Part shown: positions 8,845-18,779 of the stretch, piece by piece
Layout: every line of letters starts with the position of its first letter
Numbering within the stretch: position 1 is the stretch's first letter
Notes under the pieces: model-generated
What the model was told of the DNA's origin: nothing
Databases searched by the model: none
What the model saw: only the letters and a program-made list of their open reading frames with translations
Translations under genes and position numbers: made by a program
Origin: Acidobacteriaceae bacterium
GTDB taxonomy: Bacteria > Acidobacteriota > Terriglobia > Terriglobales > SbA1
Direction: 5' to 3'
Length of the DNA: 32,611 nucleotides
Assembly (NCBI GenBank): GCA_003136335.1
Contig: PLEA01000544.1
Span: forward strand, 1 to 32,611

Positions 8845-8981
8845 TCTTACAACGTGGCGGCGAATCATGTGGCGCTGCCCTGCCACATTGACAAAGAGTG
8901 GGACCATAGTAAAACTCATCTTGGCCACAAGAGTCATGTTATTCCCGCTCCTGTACACACAGCGAGTATTTGTTGGATGAA

Positions 8982-11180
8982 ATGAGGCAAGAAACGACCA
9001 TGGCAATGAAAGAAAACAGTCAAGCCCGAACCAGCCGTTGCCTCGTAACGCTGTGGGCCATCCTTGGAATCGCCTTCCTCACGAATTGCGTCAATGCGGT
9101 TGCCCGGGAAAAGCCGACGGGTCAGCCTGATGATCTCGCTCAAGGAAGCCAGTGGCTTAAACAACATCTATTGGACGACCAGGCGCAACCGCCAGTTTCA
9201 TTCGTCTACGACAGACAGGGTTCGAGTACGCTGCTAAAAACTTGGCCAAAGAAAACGGAAACCGAGCAACTTGACGGCGTGCGCACGGAACATATCGTGT
9301 TCTGGACCGATGCGAAAACCGGCTTGCAATTCCGTATTGAGGCATTGGAGTTTGCAAACTCTCCCGTAGTAGAGTGGACGGCATATTTCAAGAATGACGG
9401 CAAGGCCGACGCCCCGATACTCGAGTATGTTCAGGCGCTTGACGTGTCCTTTCCGGTTGCAGGCGAAGGCATCCCGACCATTCTTTACTCCAAGGGATGC
9501 GGTGTGATGGACACGTATTCACTGGTGAAAAAGCCATTGAATCAACTCGAATCCTTTCAGATTTCGAGTGAAAGCGGAGGCAAGACTGTTGAGACCATAC
9601 CGTTTTTCGACATTACGACAGCGGGGCGGGGCCTGATCGGAGCTTTGGGCTGGCCGGGCAAATGGGCTATCAACTTCTCGCGTCCCACTGAGGCGGCGAT
9701 TGCGGTGAGCGCCGACATGGAAGGCACGCACCTTTCTCTGCATCCCGGTGAGGAGATTCGCACTCCGGAGATCCTGCTCCTCCCGTGGGCAGGGGACGAT
9801 CTCGATGCCCATAACATTTTGCGGCGGCACATTCTGAAATACCACACGCCCCAATATGACGGGAAGCCGGTGGTTCTGCCGGTCTCTCACTTGGGATGGG
9901 GCGGAATGAAGACGTCCACGAGTTTGCATCTCATCGAACAGATCACCAAAGAAAATATCGGGTTTGAAAATTTCTGGATGGATGCCGGGTGGTATGGCAC
10001 CGACCGTCCAGTCGATGAGTTTCAGGTGTTCGGCAAAGAAGACTGGTTTTTGCACGCCGGAAATTGGCGGGTCAATGAAGTTCCTCATCCCGACGGCAAA
10101 GGCTTAAGACCGATCAGCGATGCCGCTCACGCTCACGGCATGAAGTTCCTACTGTGGTTTGAACCGGAACGGGCGGTCGTCGGAACGCCGCTGACGATCC
10201 AGCATCCCGACTGGTTTATCGGAGAAGTCACAACTCACTTCGAAGGAAATACCGAGCGGCCGTTGGTGAAGTTTCGTATGTTTGACTTCGGCAATCCGGC
10301 AGCGCGGCAATTCATGATCGATTCGATGTCGGACCTGATCGACAAAGAAGGCATCGACATTTACCGGCAGGACTGCAACTTCGCGCTCGCCCCATTCTGG
10401 GCGCAGGCGGATACGCTCGACCGTCAAGGACTCACGCAGATCCGCTACGCGGAAGGCTTGCTGAAATTTTGGGATGAACTGCGACGCAGGCATCCGCAAC
10501 TCATCCTCGACATTGTTCAGCGGGGCGACCTGGAGACAATTTCCCGTGCTGTCGATCTGAGCCGTGCCGACTATCCGGTTTCGCCGGATGCCGATCCGGT
10601 CGGAGCCCAGGTCAGCACCGAAGGCCTCGCCTATTGGAGGGCGCATTTTGGAACTCTGCTCCAGGTTCGCCCGCGGGATACTTATCATTTTCGCAGCGGT
10701 ATGGCTCCCGGCTTGGCCTTCGCGCTTTTCAATGTCGCGGGCTACCCGAACCAAGTCGGTAATTTTATCCCCGCTGATTTTCCTTACGACTGGATGCGCA
10801 TCATGGTCGCGCAACTCAAACTCGTGCGGCCCTACTACTACGGTGACTATTATCCTCTGTTGCCGTGCAGCGAAAATTCCGATTGCGCCACCGATCCGCG
10901 CAAGGAGCGTAGCACCGCTTTCGAGTGGGCCGCCTGGCAGTTTAATCGTCCCGAACAAGGGGATGGAATGGTGCAGGCTTTTCGGAGAGACGAGAACGAC
11001 GAACCCTCCAAGAATCTGCCTTTGCGAGGGCTTGATCTGGCAGCAACGTATGAGATCAAAGATCTCGATACGACAACGCCGAGTACGATTTCCGGAAGAG
11101 ACTTAATGCAGCAAGGGCTGCATGTGGAAATTAAAGAAAAGCGCGGAGCAGCGATCATCCTCTATAAGAAAGTTCGCTAA
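8982..11180 (+). CDS. Secreted GH36-like glycoside hydrolase (alpha-galactosidase type)
   Basis: About 732 residues with an N-terminal export signal (LVTLWAILGIAFLTNCVNA), an N-terminal beta-sandwich, a central (beta/alpha)8 barrel and a C-terminal beta domain: the GH36 layout. Barrel motifs are WMDAGWYG (about 332-339), LWFEPERA (391-398), and IDIYRQDCN with the expected nucleophile D464. SRADY (D530) is where related GH36 members carry the acid/base in RSDY. The glycine/cysteine loop common before it (CASGGRR-type) is replaced by the shorter IVQRG before DLET, so the sugar-binding pocket is probably altered. The start is uncertain: ATG at 8982, 9000 or 9006 all fit. Its stop codon overlaps that of the convergent FAH gene. 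It shares the operator at 8825 with the dehydratase. Confidence 0.85.
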   Translation: MRQETTMAMKENSQARTSRCLVTLWAILGIAFLTNCVNAVAREKPTGQPDDLAQGSQWLKQHLLDDQAQPPVSFVYDRQGSSTLLKTWPKKTETEQLDGVRTEHIVFWTDAKTGLQFRIEALEFANSPVVEWTAYFKNDGKADAPILEYVQALDVSFPVAGEGIPTILYSKGCGVMDTYSLVKKPLNQLESFQISSESGGKTVETIPFFDITTAGRGLIGALGWPGKWAINFSRPTEAAIAVSADMEGTHLSLHPGEEIRTPEILLLPWAGDDLDAHNILRRHILKYHTPQYDGKPVVLPVSHLGWGGMKTSTSLHLIEQITKENIGFENFWMDAGWYGTDRPVDEFQVFGKEDWFLHAGNWRVNEVPHPDGKGLRPISDAAHAHGMKFLLWFEPERAVVGTPLTIQHPDWFIGEVTTHFEGNTERPLVKFRMFDFGNPAARQFMIDSMSDLIDKEGIDIYRQDCNFALAPFWAQADTLDRQGLTQIRYAEGLLKFWDELRRRHPQLILDIVQRGDLETISRAVDLSRADYPVSPDADPVGAQVSTEGLAYWRAHFGTLLQVRPRDTYHFRSGMAPGLAFALFNVAGYPNQVGNFIPADFPYDWMRIMVAQLKLVRPYYYGDYYPLLPCSENSDCATDPRKERSTAFEWAAWQFNRPEQGDGMVQAFRRDENDEPSKNLPLRGLDLAATYEIKDLDTTTPSTISGRDLMQQGLHVEIKEKRGAAIILYKKVR

Positions 11181-12019
11181 TCGGCTGCGACGTGCTGAGT
11201 CTGTTGTCCGAGACCTCGGATGCCCAGTTGCACGCGGTTCCCGGGACGCAGGTACCTAGGCGGCTTTTGGCCGTGGCCGACGCCGGGCGGGGTTCCAGTG
11301 GAGATGATGTCGCCGGTTTGTAGGCTCATGAAGTTGCTCAGATAGCTGATTAGGTGGGCCACTCCGAAAACCATGGTGTTTGTCGATCCGCTTTGGCAGC
11401 GGTGGCCATCGACTTCGAGCCACATATCCAGATTCTGCGGATCGGTCACTTCGTCCGGCGTTACGAGCCACGGGCCGATGGGGCCGAAGGTATCGGCACT
11501 CTTGCCTTTCACCCACTGGCCGGTGCCCTCGAGTTGAAAGGCGCGTTCGGAAAGATCGTTGATAACGCAGTAGCCGGCCACATGCGAGAGGGCATCGGCC
11601 TCTTCGACGTACTTTCCGGGCTTGCCGATGATCACGCCGAGTTCGACCTCCCAGTCGGTCTTCTTCGATCCGCGCGGAATGACGATGCCATCGTCGGGGC
11701 CGCAGATGGACGAGGTTGCCTTCATGAAAATCACGGGCTCGACGGGCACGGCCATCCCGGATTCGGCCGCGTGATCGGAATAGTTCAGGCCGATGCAGAT
11801 GAACTTTCCAACACTTCCTACGCACGGGCCGAGGCGCGGTCGTCCGGCAACCTTGTGCAACTGCGAGGGGTCGAGCGTTCCCAGTTTTTCAATCGACTCG
11901 GGGAGCAGGGATTCTCCGGCGAGATCGGGGATGATTGTCGACAGGTCGCCGATTTCGTCATCGCCAAGCAGGATGCCTGGCTTCTCCTGACCCGGTAGAC
12001 CATAGCGAAGTAGTTTCAT
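11177..12019 (-). CDS. FAH-family 2,4-diketo-3-deoxy sugar-acid hydrolase
   Basis: 280-residue fumarylacetoacetate hydrolase superfamily protein. Relatives in the L-fuconate, L-rhamnonate and L-arabinonate oxidative pathways cleave a 2,4-diketo-3-deoxy acid into pyruvate plus a short hydroxy acid (lactate, glycolate or glycerate, depending on the sugar). Visible features are [12 protein letters not shown] with His83, the metal ligands E124 and E126 ([10 protein letters not shown]) and D155 ([11 protein letters not shown]), and K173 in [10 protein letters not shown]. The gene is 24 bases downstream of an SDR gene of the matching 2-keto-3-deoxy-acid dehydrogenase type, so the two form a module. 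The ribosome site GGAG sits just before ATG 12019. The broad family also includes acylpyruvases, but the context supports the sugar-acid role. Confidence 0.88.
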   Translation of the reverse strand: MKLLRYGLPGQEKPGILLGDDEIGDLSTIIPDLAGESLLPESIEKLGTLDPSQLHKVAGRPRLGPCVGSVGKFICIGLNYSDHAAESGMAVPVEPVIFMKATSSICGPDDGIVIPRGSKKTDWEVELGVIIGKPGKYVEEADALSHVAGYCVINDLSERAFQLEGTGQWVKGKSADTFGPIGPWLVTPDEVTDPQNLDMWLEVDGHRCQSGSTNTMVFGVAHLISYLSNFMSLQTGDIISTGTPPGVGHGQKPPRYLRPGNRVQLGIRGLGQQTQHVAAD

Positions 12020-12043
12020 TTTTTCTCCAAAGAAGTTTTGTAT

Positions 12044-12829
<786 letters not shown>

Positions 12830-12854
12830 TCAACGATAGAGGATGCATTTAAAT

Positions 12855-12874
12855 TGTCAACAGTAGTGTTGACA
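12855..12874. promoter_or_regulatory. Operator copy 2, perfect (TGTCAACA-GTAG-TGTTGACA)
   Basis: Perfect 8+4+8 palindrome in the divergent promoter region of the SDR-FAH operon (minus) and the kinase-enolase-GH operon (plus). Each arm holds TTGACA on one strand, so both divergent promoters could use it as their -35 box. For the minus strand, TATCGT follows at 17 bases. The best-conserved copy of the four. Confidence 0.82.
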
Positions 12875-12909
12875 TTGTAGACTACTACTCCGATCCGCGA
12901 CGAGTCGAC

Positions 12910-13941
12910 ATGGAACTGGACATCGAGAACTTCGACGCCCTGCGCGATTATCTTGCGGAGCATGGATACGTGCCGTCGGGCGCGAAGATCTTCTTGGAGA
13001 ACCTTGCCGGCGGAGTTTCCAACCGCACGGTGAGGGTGGAATGGGGCGATGGACGCTGCTGGGTTATCAAACAAGCACTGACGAAGTTGCGCGTGAACGT
13101 GGACTGGTTCAGCAGCCCCGAGAGAATTGGAGTAGAAGCGAAAGCTCTGCGCTGGCTCAATCGCTCCGCCCCACCCGGAACGACTCCGGCTTTCATCTAT
13201 GAAGACGTGGAAAATCACTTGATGATTATGGAAGCAATCCCGAAAGGACACGAAAACTGGAAGTCGCTCCTGCTTTCGGGAAAGATTGTTTCCGATCATT
13301 TCGAACAATTCGGATTGCTTCTTGGCACTATTCACCGAAGGTCATTCCAGGTTGGCGCCGAAGTCTCCAGCGAGTTTGCGGATACCACCTACTTCGAGAG
13401 TCTTCGCCTGCAACCGTACTATATTTATACCGCCCAGACAATTCCGGTAGCCGCCGGATTTCTTAACGCGTTGGCGAGGGAAACACTTGAGCACAAGGAC
13501 AGTTTGGTTCACGGCGATTTCAGCCCGAAGAATACTTTGATCTACCGAGGAAAACTGATTCTGCTCGACTACGAGGTAGTCCACTTCGGCGATCCAGCCT
13601 TTGATGTGGGCTTCGCGTTGACACATTTTCTCAGTAAGGCGCATCACCTACCAGAAGTGCGCGGTCGCATGGCCAGCGCGGCCGAGCTGTTTTGGCACGT
13701 GTATCAAGAAGAGATCATGCAGATCAAATGGGCCGAATCCCTGGAGTCGCGAGTGATTCGTCATACCCTTGGGTGCTTACTGGCGCGTGTGGCCGGAAAG
13801 TCTCCACTGGAATACTTGACGCCTCAGGAAAGAGAGCGGCAACTGGATGTCGTGCTCGCACTGATTTTGAAGTCTCCAACTAATGTTCCCGCTTTGATCG
13901 CTGAGTTCGTCCACAAAATCGAAACCCATGCCAACAATTGA
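12910..13941 (+). CDS. APH-fold small-molecule kinase
   Basis: 343-residue kinase of the aminoglycoside phosphotransferase/methylthioribose kinase fold. It shows K54 in WVIKQ (ATP), the catalytic HGDFSPKN (H201, D203, N208), and LLDYEVVHFGDPAFDVGF with D220 and E222 as metal ligands, as in methylthioribose and fructosamine kinases rather than the DFG of others. The sequence does not give the substrate. Its stop lies inside the next gene (14-bp overlap with an enolase paralog), so the two are translated together and probably act in sequence. In this pathway context a short hydroxy acid such as glycerate is an attractive substrate (inference). The operator at 12855 is 35 bases upstream. An antibiotic-resistance role is unlikely given the neighbours. 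Confidence 0.82.
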   Translation: MELDIENFDALRDYLAEHGYVPSGAKIFLENLAGGVSNRTVRVEWGDGRCWVIKQALTKLRVNVDWFSSPERIGVEAKALRWLNRSAPPGTTPAFIYEDVENHLMIMEAIPKGHENWKSLLLSGKIVSDHFEQFGLLLGTIHRRSFQVGAEVSSEFADTTYFESLRLQPYYIYTAQTIPVAAGFLNALARETLEHKDSLVHGDFSPKNTLIYRGKLILLDYEVVHFGDPAFDVGFALTHFLSKAHHLPEVRGRMASAAELFWHVYQEEIMQIKWAESLESRVIRHTLGCLLARVAGKSPLEYLTPQERERQLDVVLALILKSPTNVPALIAEFVHKIETHANN

Positions 13942-15202
13942 ACAACTTTCGGGCCGCGAAGTTCTGGACAGTCGCGGCAGACCGACCGTTCTGGCAACCT
14001 GCGTTTTGGAGGGTGGAATCAGGGCTTCCGCCTCTGTGCCCTCGGGCGCATCGACCGGGAGCGGCGAAGCATTCGAGTTGAGAGATGGCGATTCCAACCG
14101 ATATCAGGGTTTGGGCTGTCGACAAGCGGCGGCGAATATTGGCGGGGTGCTTCAATCTGCGCTCGCTGGGCATGCGTTCAAAGATCAGTCTGCAGTCGAC
14201 CGGACCATGATTGCGCTCGACGGAACTGCTACCAAGTCGCGTATCGGTGCGAACGCCATATTGGCGGTTTCGGTCGCCTTCGCGCGAGCCTGCGCATTGT
14301 ACTGCGATATTCCTCTCTACCAACATTTCGCCGAAATGATGGGAGTGACCGCAAACCGACTCCCTCGCCTGACGATCAATCTCTTCAGCGGCGGAAAGCA
14401 TGCGGGTCAGCAAGTGTCTGTGCAGGATGTGCTGATCATTCCGATGTCCGCGCGAACCATCGATGAGGTTCTGGTTTGTGCATTCGATGTGTATCAGGCG
14501 GCGGCGGACTTGATATTCCGCAAATATGGAATGCGCCTGCTCACCGCGGACGAAGGCGGTTTAGCGCCCCCGTGCCGATCCGCAGAAGAGATGTTGGGAT
14601 TGGCGGTGGAAGCGATCGAGCTGGCGGGCTACAGCCCCGGCAAGGATATTTTTCTCGGTATTGATGTTGCTGCTTCGCATTTTTATGGCGACCACGGTTA
14701 TAAGAAGGATGGAAAGATTCTGGACAGTGCGGGAATGATTGAAGCGGTTGCGAAATGGCTCGATGAGTATCCGCTGCTGAGCGTGGAGGATGGACTGGCA
14801 GAAGATGACTGGCCAAACTGGCCCGGACTTCGTCGAGCGATCGCTGGCCGTGCGCTCACCTTGGGCGACGATCTGCTATGTACGAACTCCGCCCGCATAC
14901 GACGTGCGATAGACGCGAATGCCTGCGATGCTTTGCTGCTGAAGGTCAATCAGATCGGAACACTTACGGAAGCGATTGAGGCCTACAAGCTGGCACGAGC
15001 GGCGGGTTGGTCGATCACGCTGAGCGTCCGCAGCGGAGAAACCGAAGACAACTGGGCGGCAGATTTGGCGGTCGGATGGCGCGCCGATCAATTCAAGAAT
15101 GGATCGATTCGTCAGTCCGAGCGTCTGGCAAAGTACAACCGCCTGCTGGAAATCGAGGAAGGGACGCGCTGGCCACTTGCCGATTGGCTACTCCACGGTT
15201 GA
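13928..15202 (+). CDS. Enolase paralog with altered active site
   Basis: 424-residue enolase superfamily protein, close to true enolase throughout: REVLDSRG start, PSGASTGS loop, VNQIGTLTEAIEA, AKYNRLLEIEE. Compared with E. coli enolase, it retains the metal ligands D246 (GIDVAAS), E287 (SVEDGL) and the GDD at 313-315, and the catalytic E209 (ADEGG), K339 (LLKVNQ) and K390 (FKNGS). Two active-site positions differ: the conserved Glu of QEF is Asp (QDV, D167), and the His of SHRSGET is Val (SVRSGET, V367). Arg of GSRE is Gly. It is coupled to the upstream kinase by a 14-bp overlap and lies inside a sugar operon. It is therefore probably not the housekeeping enolase and may take a related 2-phospho acid. 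No ribosome site is seen, consistent with coupling. Confidence 0.9.
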   Translation: MPTIEQLSGREVLDSRGRPTVLATCVLEGGIRASASVPSGASTGSGEAFELRDGDSNRYQGLGCRQAAANIGGVLQSALAGHAFKDQSAVDRTMIALDGTATKSRIGANAILAVSVAFARACALYCDIPLYQHFAEMMGVTANRLPRLTINLFSGGKHAGQQVSVQDVLIIPMSARTIDEVLVCAFDVYQAAADLIFRKYGMRLLTADEGGLAPPCRSAEEMLGLAVEAIELAGYSPGKDIFLGIDVAASHFYGDHGYKKDGKILDSAGMIEAVAKWLDEYPLLSVEDGLAEDDWPNWPGLRRAIAGRALTLGDDLLCTNSARIRRAIDANACDALLLKVNQIGTLTEAIEAYKLARAAGWSITLSVRSGETEDNWAADLAVGWRADQFKNGSIRQSERLAKYNRLLEIEEGTRWPLADWLLHG

Positions 15203-15260
15203 ACTTTCCGGACGTATCGAACCGCTGGGATGAGTCAGGATTTGGACTGTGCGTCAGAAG

Positions 15261-18200
15261 ATGAGCCGAATTTCAATTCGCAGCACCATCGTGATCCACT
15301 TGTCGATTCTGTGCTGGGCATCTTCGCTATTGTGTGCCCAGACCAACGTTCAGAACAGAGATGGCTATGTACGCCGCGAAGGAAATGATTGGATACTCGG
15401 CACATCGCTGACGGAGAGACGGATTCGTCTCGCCGACGGACACCTCTCTTTGGTTTCGCTGCGTAACAAGGCCTCAGGGCATGAATATCAGGACTCAAAT
15501 AATCCTCCCGCCGAGATACGGTTTTCGGCGGAGGAACAGGATGTCAGCGCACCCGATTGGCGTTGGAAACTCCGCAGCGAACACGCTGTAAAGGCGGAAC
15601 AAGGGGAACTGCAACTCGACATCGAGCTTGAATCGGCAAGACTGCGTGTTACCAAGCACTACGTGACTTATCCCGAGACTTCAGTAATTCGGGAATGGCT
15701 CAGTATCGAAAACTGGTCGGGAAAGCCTGTCCATATTAGTAAAGTCGATTTCCTGCACAACCGGGTGCTGGGCTCTATCGCGCAAGATCTCGACTTTAAT
15801 TACCTGACCGGCGGAGGAAACTACAACGGCAGCCAACTTCTAAAGACCGAACCCATGGGCGCCGCGTACCAGCGCACTCTCGACTCCAATGGAGGAATTC
15901 AGCCCGGCAATTACAGCAGTTTCCTGCCCCTGATTTTTCTGCTCAATCGCAACACGACCGACGGCGTCGCCATCGGTTGGGATTATCTCGGCCACTGGCG
16001 CTTCGAGATTGGCGATCAGGAAGGTGGGCCACTGGACATGAGCCTGGAATTGGCGGGTTTCGGAAAAGACTTGCTTCCTGGCGCAACAATTGAAACGCCA
16101 AAAGTATTTCTAGCGACGTTCTCGGGCGGCGTCGATGAACTAGGAAATCAGTTGCTCGATTGGCAATATGCGTACTTGTGGGAATTCACGAATCCAGAAT
16201 ACTTCGCCAAGACTCGTTGGGCGGTCGACTGGCCAGATCCGTGGGTTGGAGAAGGAGGCACTCCGAGCGCCGATAATTGGGGACGACGGTTGGCGCTCGA
16301 CCTGCGCTATGTCGATCTTCTGCGTGAAACCGGCACAGATATTCTGTGGGACGATGCGGGATGGTACGACAAGTGGGGTACGTGGAATGGGCCCGAATGG
16401 AAGCAGACGAATGATTACTTGCGAAAGCATGACATGAGATGGGTGCTGTGGTACCCGACGTTTCTGGCGACACCGGAGTCCAAAGTGGCGCAGCAGCACC
16501 CCGACTGGCTGATCGCAGGCCAGGAGACTCTGGAACAGTCGATTCCCGCAACCGTGAATTGGCAAAGCCGAGTTTTAGATGACAGTGTTAGTGCGTGGGG
16601 AAACTATCAGTGGCGTTATGACATTGCACCTGCAGCTAGCGCTAACGACACGGATGCTCTGGCTGCCGATCAAAACTTCCGCAAACTGCTTGAGCGCTTC
16701 AAGAGAGATCATCCGCGGAGCGGGATCGACGCTTGTGATGGAGGAGGACGTTGGATCAGCTACGACATCGCTCGACTTGCCGAGTCGGGGGAGTACACGG
16801 ATGGAGGCGTCGGCCCTTATAGCCCCTATTACACTTCCCTTCTGGTGCCGCCCGACAAACTTCACAACGTGGTTGATTTTGATCATACGTATTACAACTC
16901 AGCGACTGACCGCACGCATCTGGCAATGAATCCCACATGGTATCGAGATCCGGGCGACGGGCCCGATGTGGAATCGATCCGCAAGGACTGGGAGATTTAT
17001 CACTATCTCGTGGCACAAGGCGTGGCGGGCCGATGGAGTCACGTATATCGTCCCAAGGTCGAACACGATCACGCCATCTGGTATTTCCAGAGAATGAATC
17101 GAGACGGCTCGAAGGGTGTCATTCTGACCAAGCACGCCAAGCGAGGTTCTACCTATTTCGTGATCAGCCGTCTCTCGAAGTCATTGCCGGGTTCAATGGA
17201 TCAATTTCGCGGCGGGGCGGGAGAGATGAACATGGCAACGACCACCTCCGCCGCTAGTCTCGAAACTGGGATTTATGAAGATCCAGTGGATGGGGCGTTC
17301 CGCTTTTATGGCGTGCCGGGGCAGGGATTCGGTCCATTGAATGTGAAGTACGAGCGCGGATCTGGCGACGAATCGCTGGTCACCAAGATTGTGAAGCTCG
17401 GAGCAGAGCGGCGAGCGGCTGACCAGTTCTTTGGCATGGCGATTCAACTGGACGAACCCATGAGCGTCACGGAGTTGGGTCAATTCGATCCTGGAAACAA
17501 CCGTGGCATTTACACGTTATCTCTGGTGCGAGCGGAAGATGGCAAGGTTCTTGCCGCTGCTGACGTTGACATGAGCCAAACCCATCCCGACGCGATGGGA
17601 TTCAAATACGCCCGATTAACCCAACCCATTCAACTGGATGTTCCTGCCAAGCCAGTGATCATTTATCCGCGCGGCCTTGTAGCTGCGGAGAACTACGATG
17701 TGCGCGGAAGCATCTCAGGCCTGCGTCTTCAGAAGACTGGTTCTCAGCTGATGTCGGATGGAATCAGTCTCGACAAGATCTCCGGCGGAGAGCTGATATT
17801 TTTGAATCTGCCTCACTATCCCGGTTCTGGAACCGATCATGTTCCTCCGAGTTCGCCGTCCAGCGTGACAAAGCGACTGGGAACAAACCTCGGTGTACAA
17901 GGAATCGAGCTTTCGTGGTCCCCGAGTCATGACGACAATTGGATCTCTTACTATGAGGTTCACAAGAACGGGAAACTTGTCGGGAAAACCGCTAAGGGGA
18001 CTTTTTTCTTCGATCATTCCGACTCTGCCCGAAGCGACCTCGACGCGAGCTTTGAAGTTGCGGCCGTCGATGGAGATGGCAATCACAGTGCGACTGTGTC
18101 CGCGCAGAAGACGGCCGGTGAACTCCAAACATACGAAGCTCTCGGGGATTTTTCTCCCACGCAGTCTAGTAGACACTGGGCCTACGAAGAAGCGGTCGAG

Positions 18201-18779
18201 GATGGTAAATACACGGACCTACGATGGGACAAAGGAGGCTACGAAGGTCGATGGACGGGATCAGGGATGGGCCGGATTGGACGAATCTGGATGCAACCCT
18301 CGGCGCAATACGATTTATCGCGTACTTTTATTGTGCCATCGGCTGGCTTGTTGAGTACGTCGGGAAACATTCACAAAGATCCGAGCGCCGAAAATCAGGC
18401 TTCTTGTTTTGTGCGAATTCTTCGAAACTCCAGTCAGGTTTGGCCAGCGGAAGGATGGGCAGAAGTTTCTCCGAATTATGACCACCCCACCCGCTACACG
18501 GTTGCAAACCTGCACGTAACGGCGGGCGACAAGATTCGGTTCGTGGTGAAACACAATGACGAGAACCGTGCCGATCCAATTGTTTGGGATCCAGCGATTG
18601 TCATGCGTAATTCGGAGGACTCCACGCAAACCGCATCTGAATCTCGCGCTCTGTCAAGGCAAACGCTGGAGGAGCAAAATATCCGAGCCATAAAGTTGCT
18701 GGTCGGCGAATTCCTTGATGGCCCCATCGCCGCTAGCGAGCCATGGATCGGGCAAATGTATGGCGATCCCGTTCAGTAG
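15261..18779 (+). CDS. Large secreted clan GH-D glycoside hydrolase with C-terminal beta domains
   Basis: About 1172 residues. Signal peptide (IVIHLSILCWASSLLCAQ), N-terminal beta-sandwich (about 30-300), GH36-like barrel (about 310-650), a middle beta region, a fibronectin-III-like domain (about 861-946, ending YEVHKNGK...FEVAAVDGDGN) and a C-terminal jelly-roll-like domain (about 956-1114, WAYEEAVEDGKYTDLRWD) that may bind carbohydrate. Barrel motifs: LWDDAGWYD (362-370), VLWYPTFLA in place of LWFEPE, WRYD with candidate nucleophile D454, and ACDGGGR (491-497) followed by GEYTDGG where an acid/base would lie. The specificity is unclear and not necessarily alpha-galactosidase. ATG 15261 is preferred over GTG 15249. 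The last 126 bases overlap the convergent GH gene. Third gene of the kinase-enolase operon, 58 bases after the enolase. Confidence 0.85.
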   Translation: MSRISIRSTIVIHLSILCWASSLLCAQTNVQNRDGYVRREGNDWILGTSLTERRIRLADGHLSLVSLRNKASGHEYQDSNNPPAEIRFSAEEQDVSAPDWRWKLRSEHAVKAEQGELQLDIELESARLRVTKHYVTYPETSVIREWLSIENWSGKPVHISKVDFLHNRVLGSIAQDLDFNYLTGGGNYNGSQLLKTEPMGAAYQRTLDSNGGIQPGNYSSFLPLIFLLNRNTTDGVAIGWDYLGHWRFEIGDQEGGPLDMSLELAGFGKDLLPGATIETPKVFLATFSGGVDELGNQLLDWQYAYLWEFTNPEYFAKTRWAVDWPDPWVGEGGTPSADNWGRRLALDLRYVDLLRETGTDILWDDAGWYDKWGTWNGPEWKQTNDYLRKHDMRWVLWYPTFLATPESKVAQQHPDWLIAGQETLEQSIPATVNWQSRVLDDSVSAWGNYQWRYDIAPAASANDTDALAADQNFRKLLERFKRDHPRSGIDACDGGGRWISYDIARLAESGEYTDGGVGPYSPYYTSLLVPPDKLHNVVDFDHTYYNSATDRTHLAMNPTWYRDPGDGPDVESIRKDWEIYHYLVAQGVAGRWSHVYRPKVEHDHAIWYFQRMNRDGSKGVILTKHAKRGSTYFVISRLSKSLPGSMDQFRGGAGEMNMATTTSAASLETGIYEDPVDGAFRFYGVPGQGFGPLNVKYERGSGDESLVTKIVKLGAERRAADQFFGMAIQLDEPMSVTELGQFDPGNNRGIYTLSLVRAEDGKVLAAADVDMSQTHPDAMGFKYARLTQPIQLDVPAKPVIIYPRGLVAAENYDVRGSISGLRLQKTGSQLMSDGISLDKISGGELIFLNLPHYPGSGTDHVPPSSPSSVTKRLGTNLGVQGIELSWSPSHDDNWISYYEVHKNGKLVGKTAKGTFFFDHSDSARSDLDASFEVAAVDGDGNHSATVSAQKTAGELQTYEALGDFSPTQSSRHWAYEEAVEDGKYTDLRWDKGGYEGRWTGSGMGRIGRIWMQPSAQYDLSRTFIVPSAGLLSTSGNIHKDPSAENQASCFVRILRNSSQVWPAEGWAEVSPNYDHPTRYTVANLHVTAGDKIRFVVKHNDENRADPIVWDPAIVMRNSEDSTQTASESRALSRQTLEEQNIRAIKLLVGEFLDGPIAASEPWIGQMYGDPVQ

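Noticed and set aside
10149..10958. 269-residue minus-strand frame inside the first GH36 gene
   Set aside because: Antisense shadow in a GC-rich gene; the plus strand encodes clear barrel motifs here.
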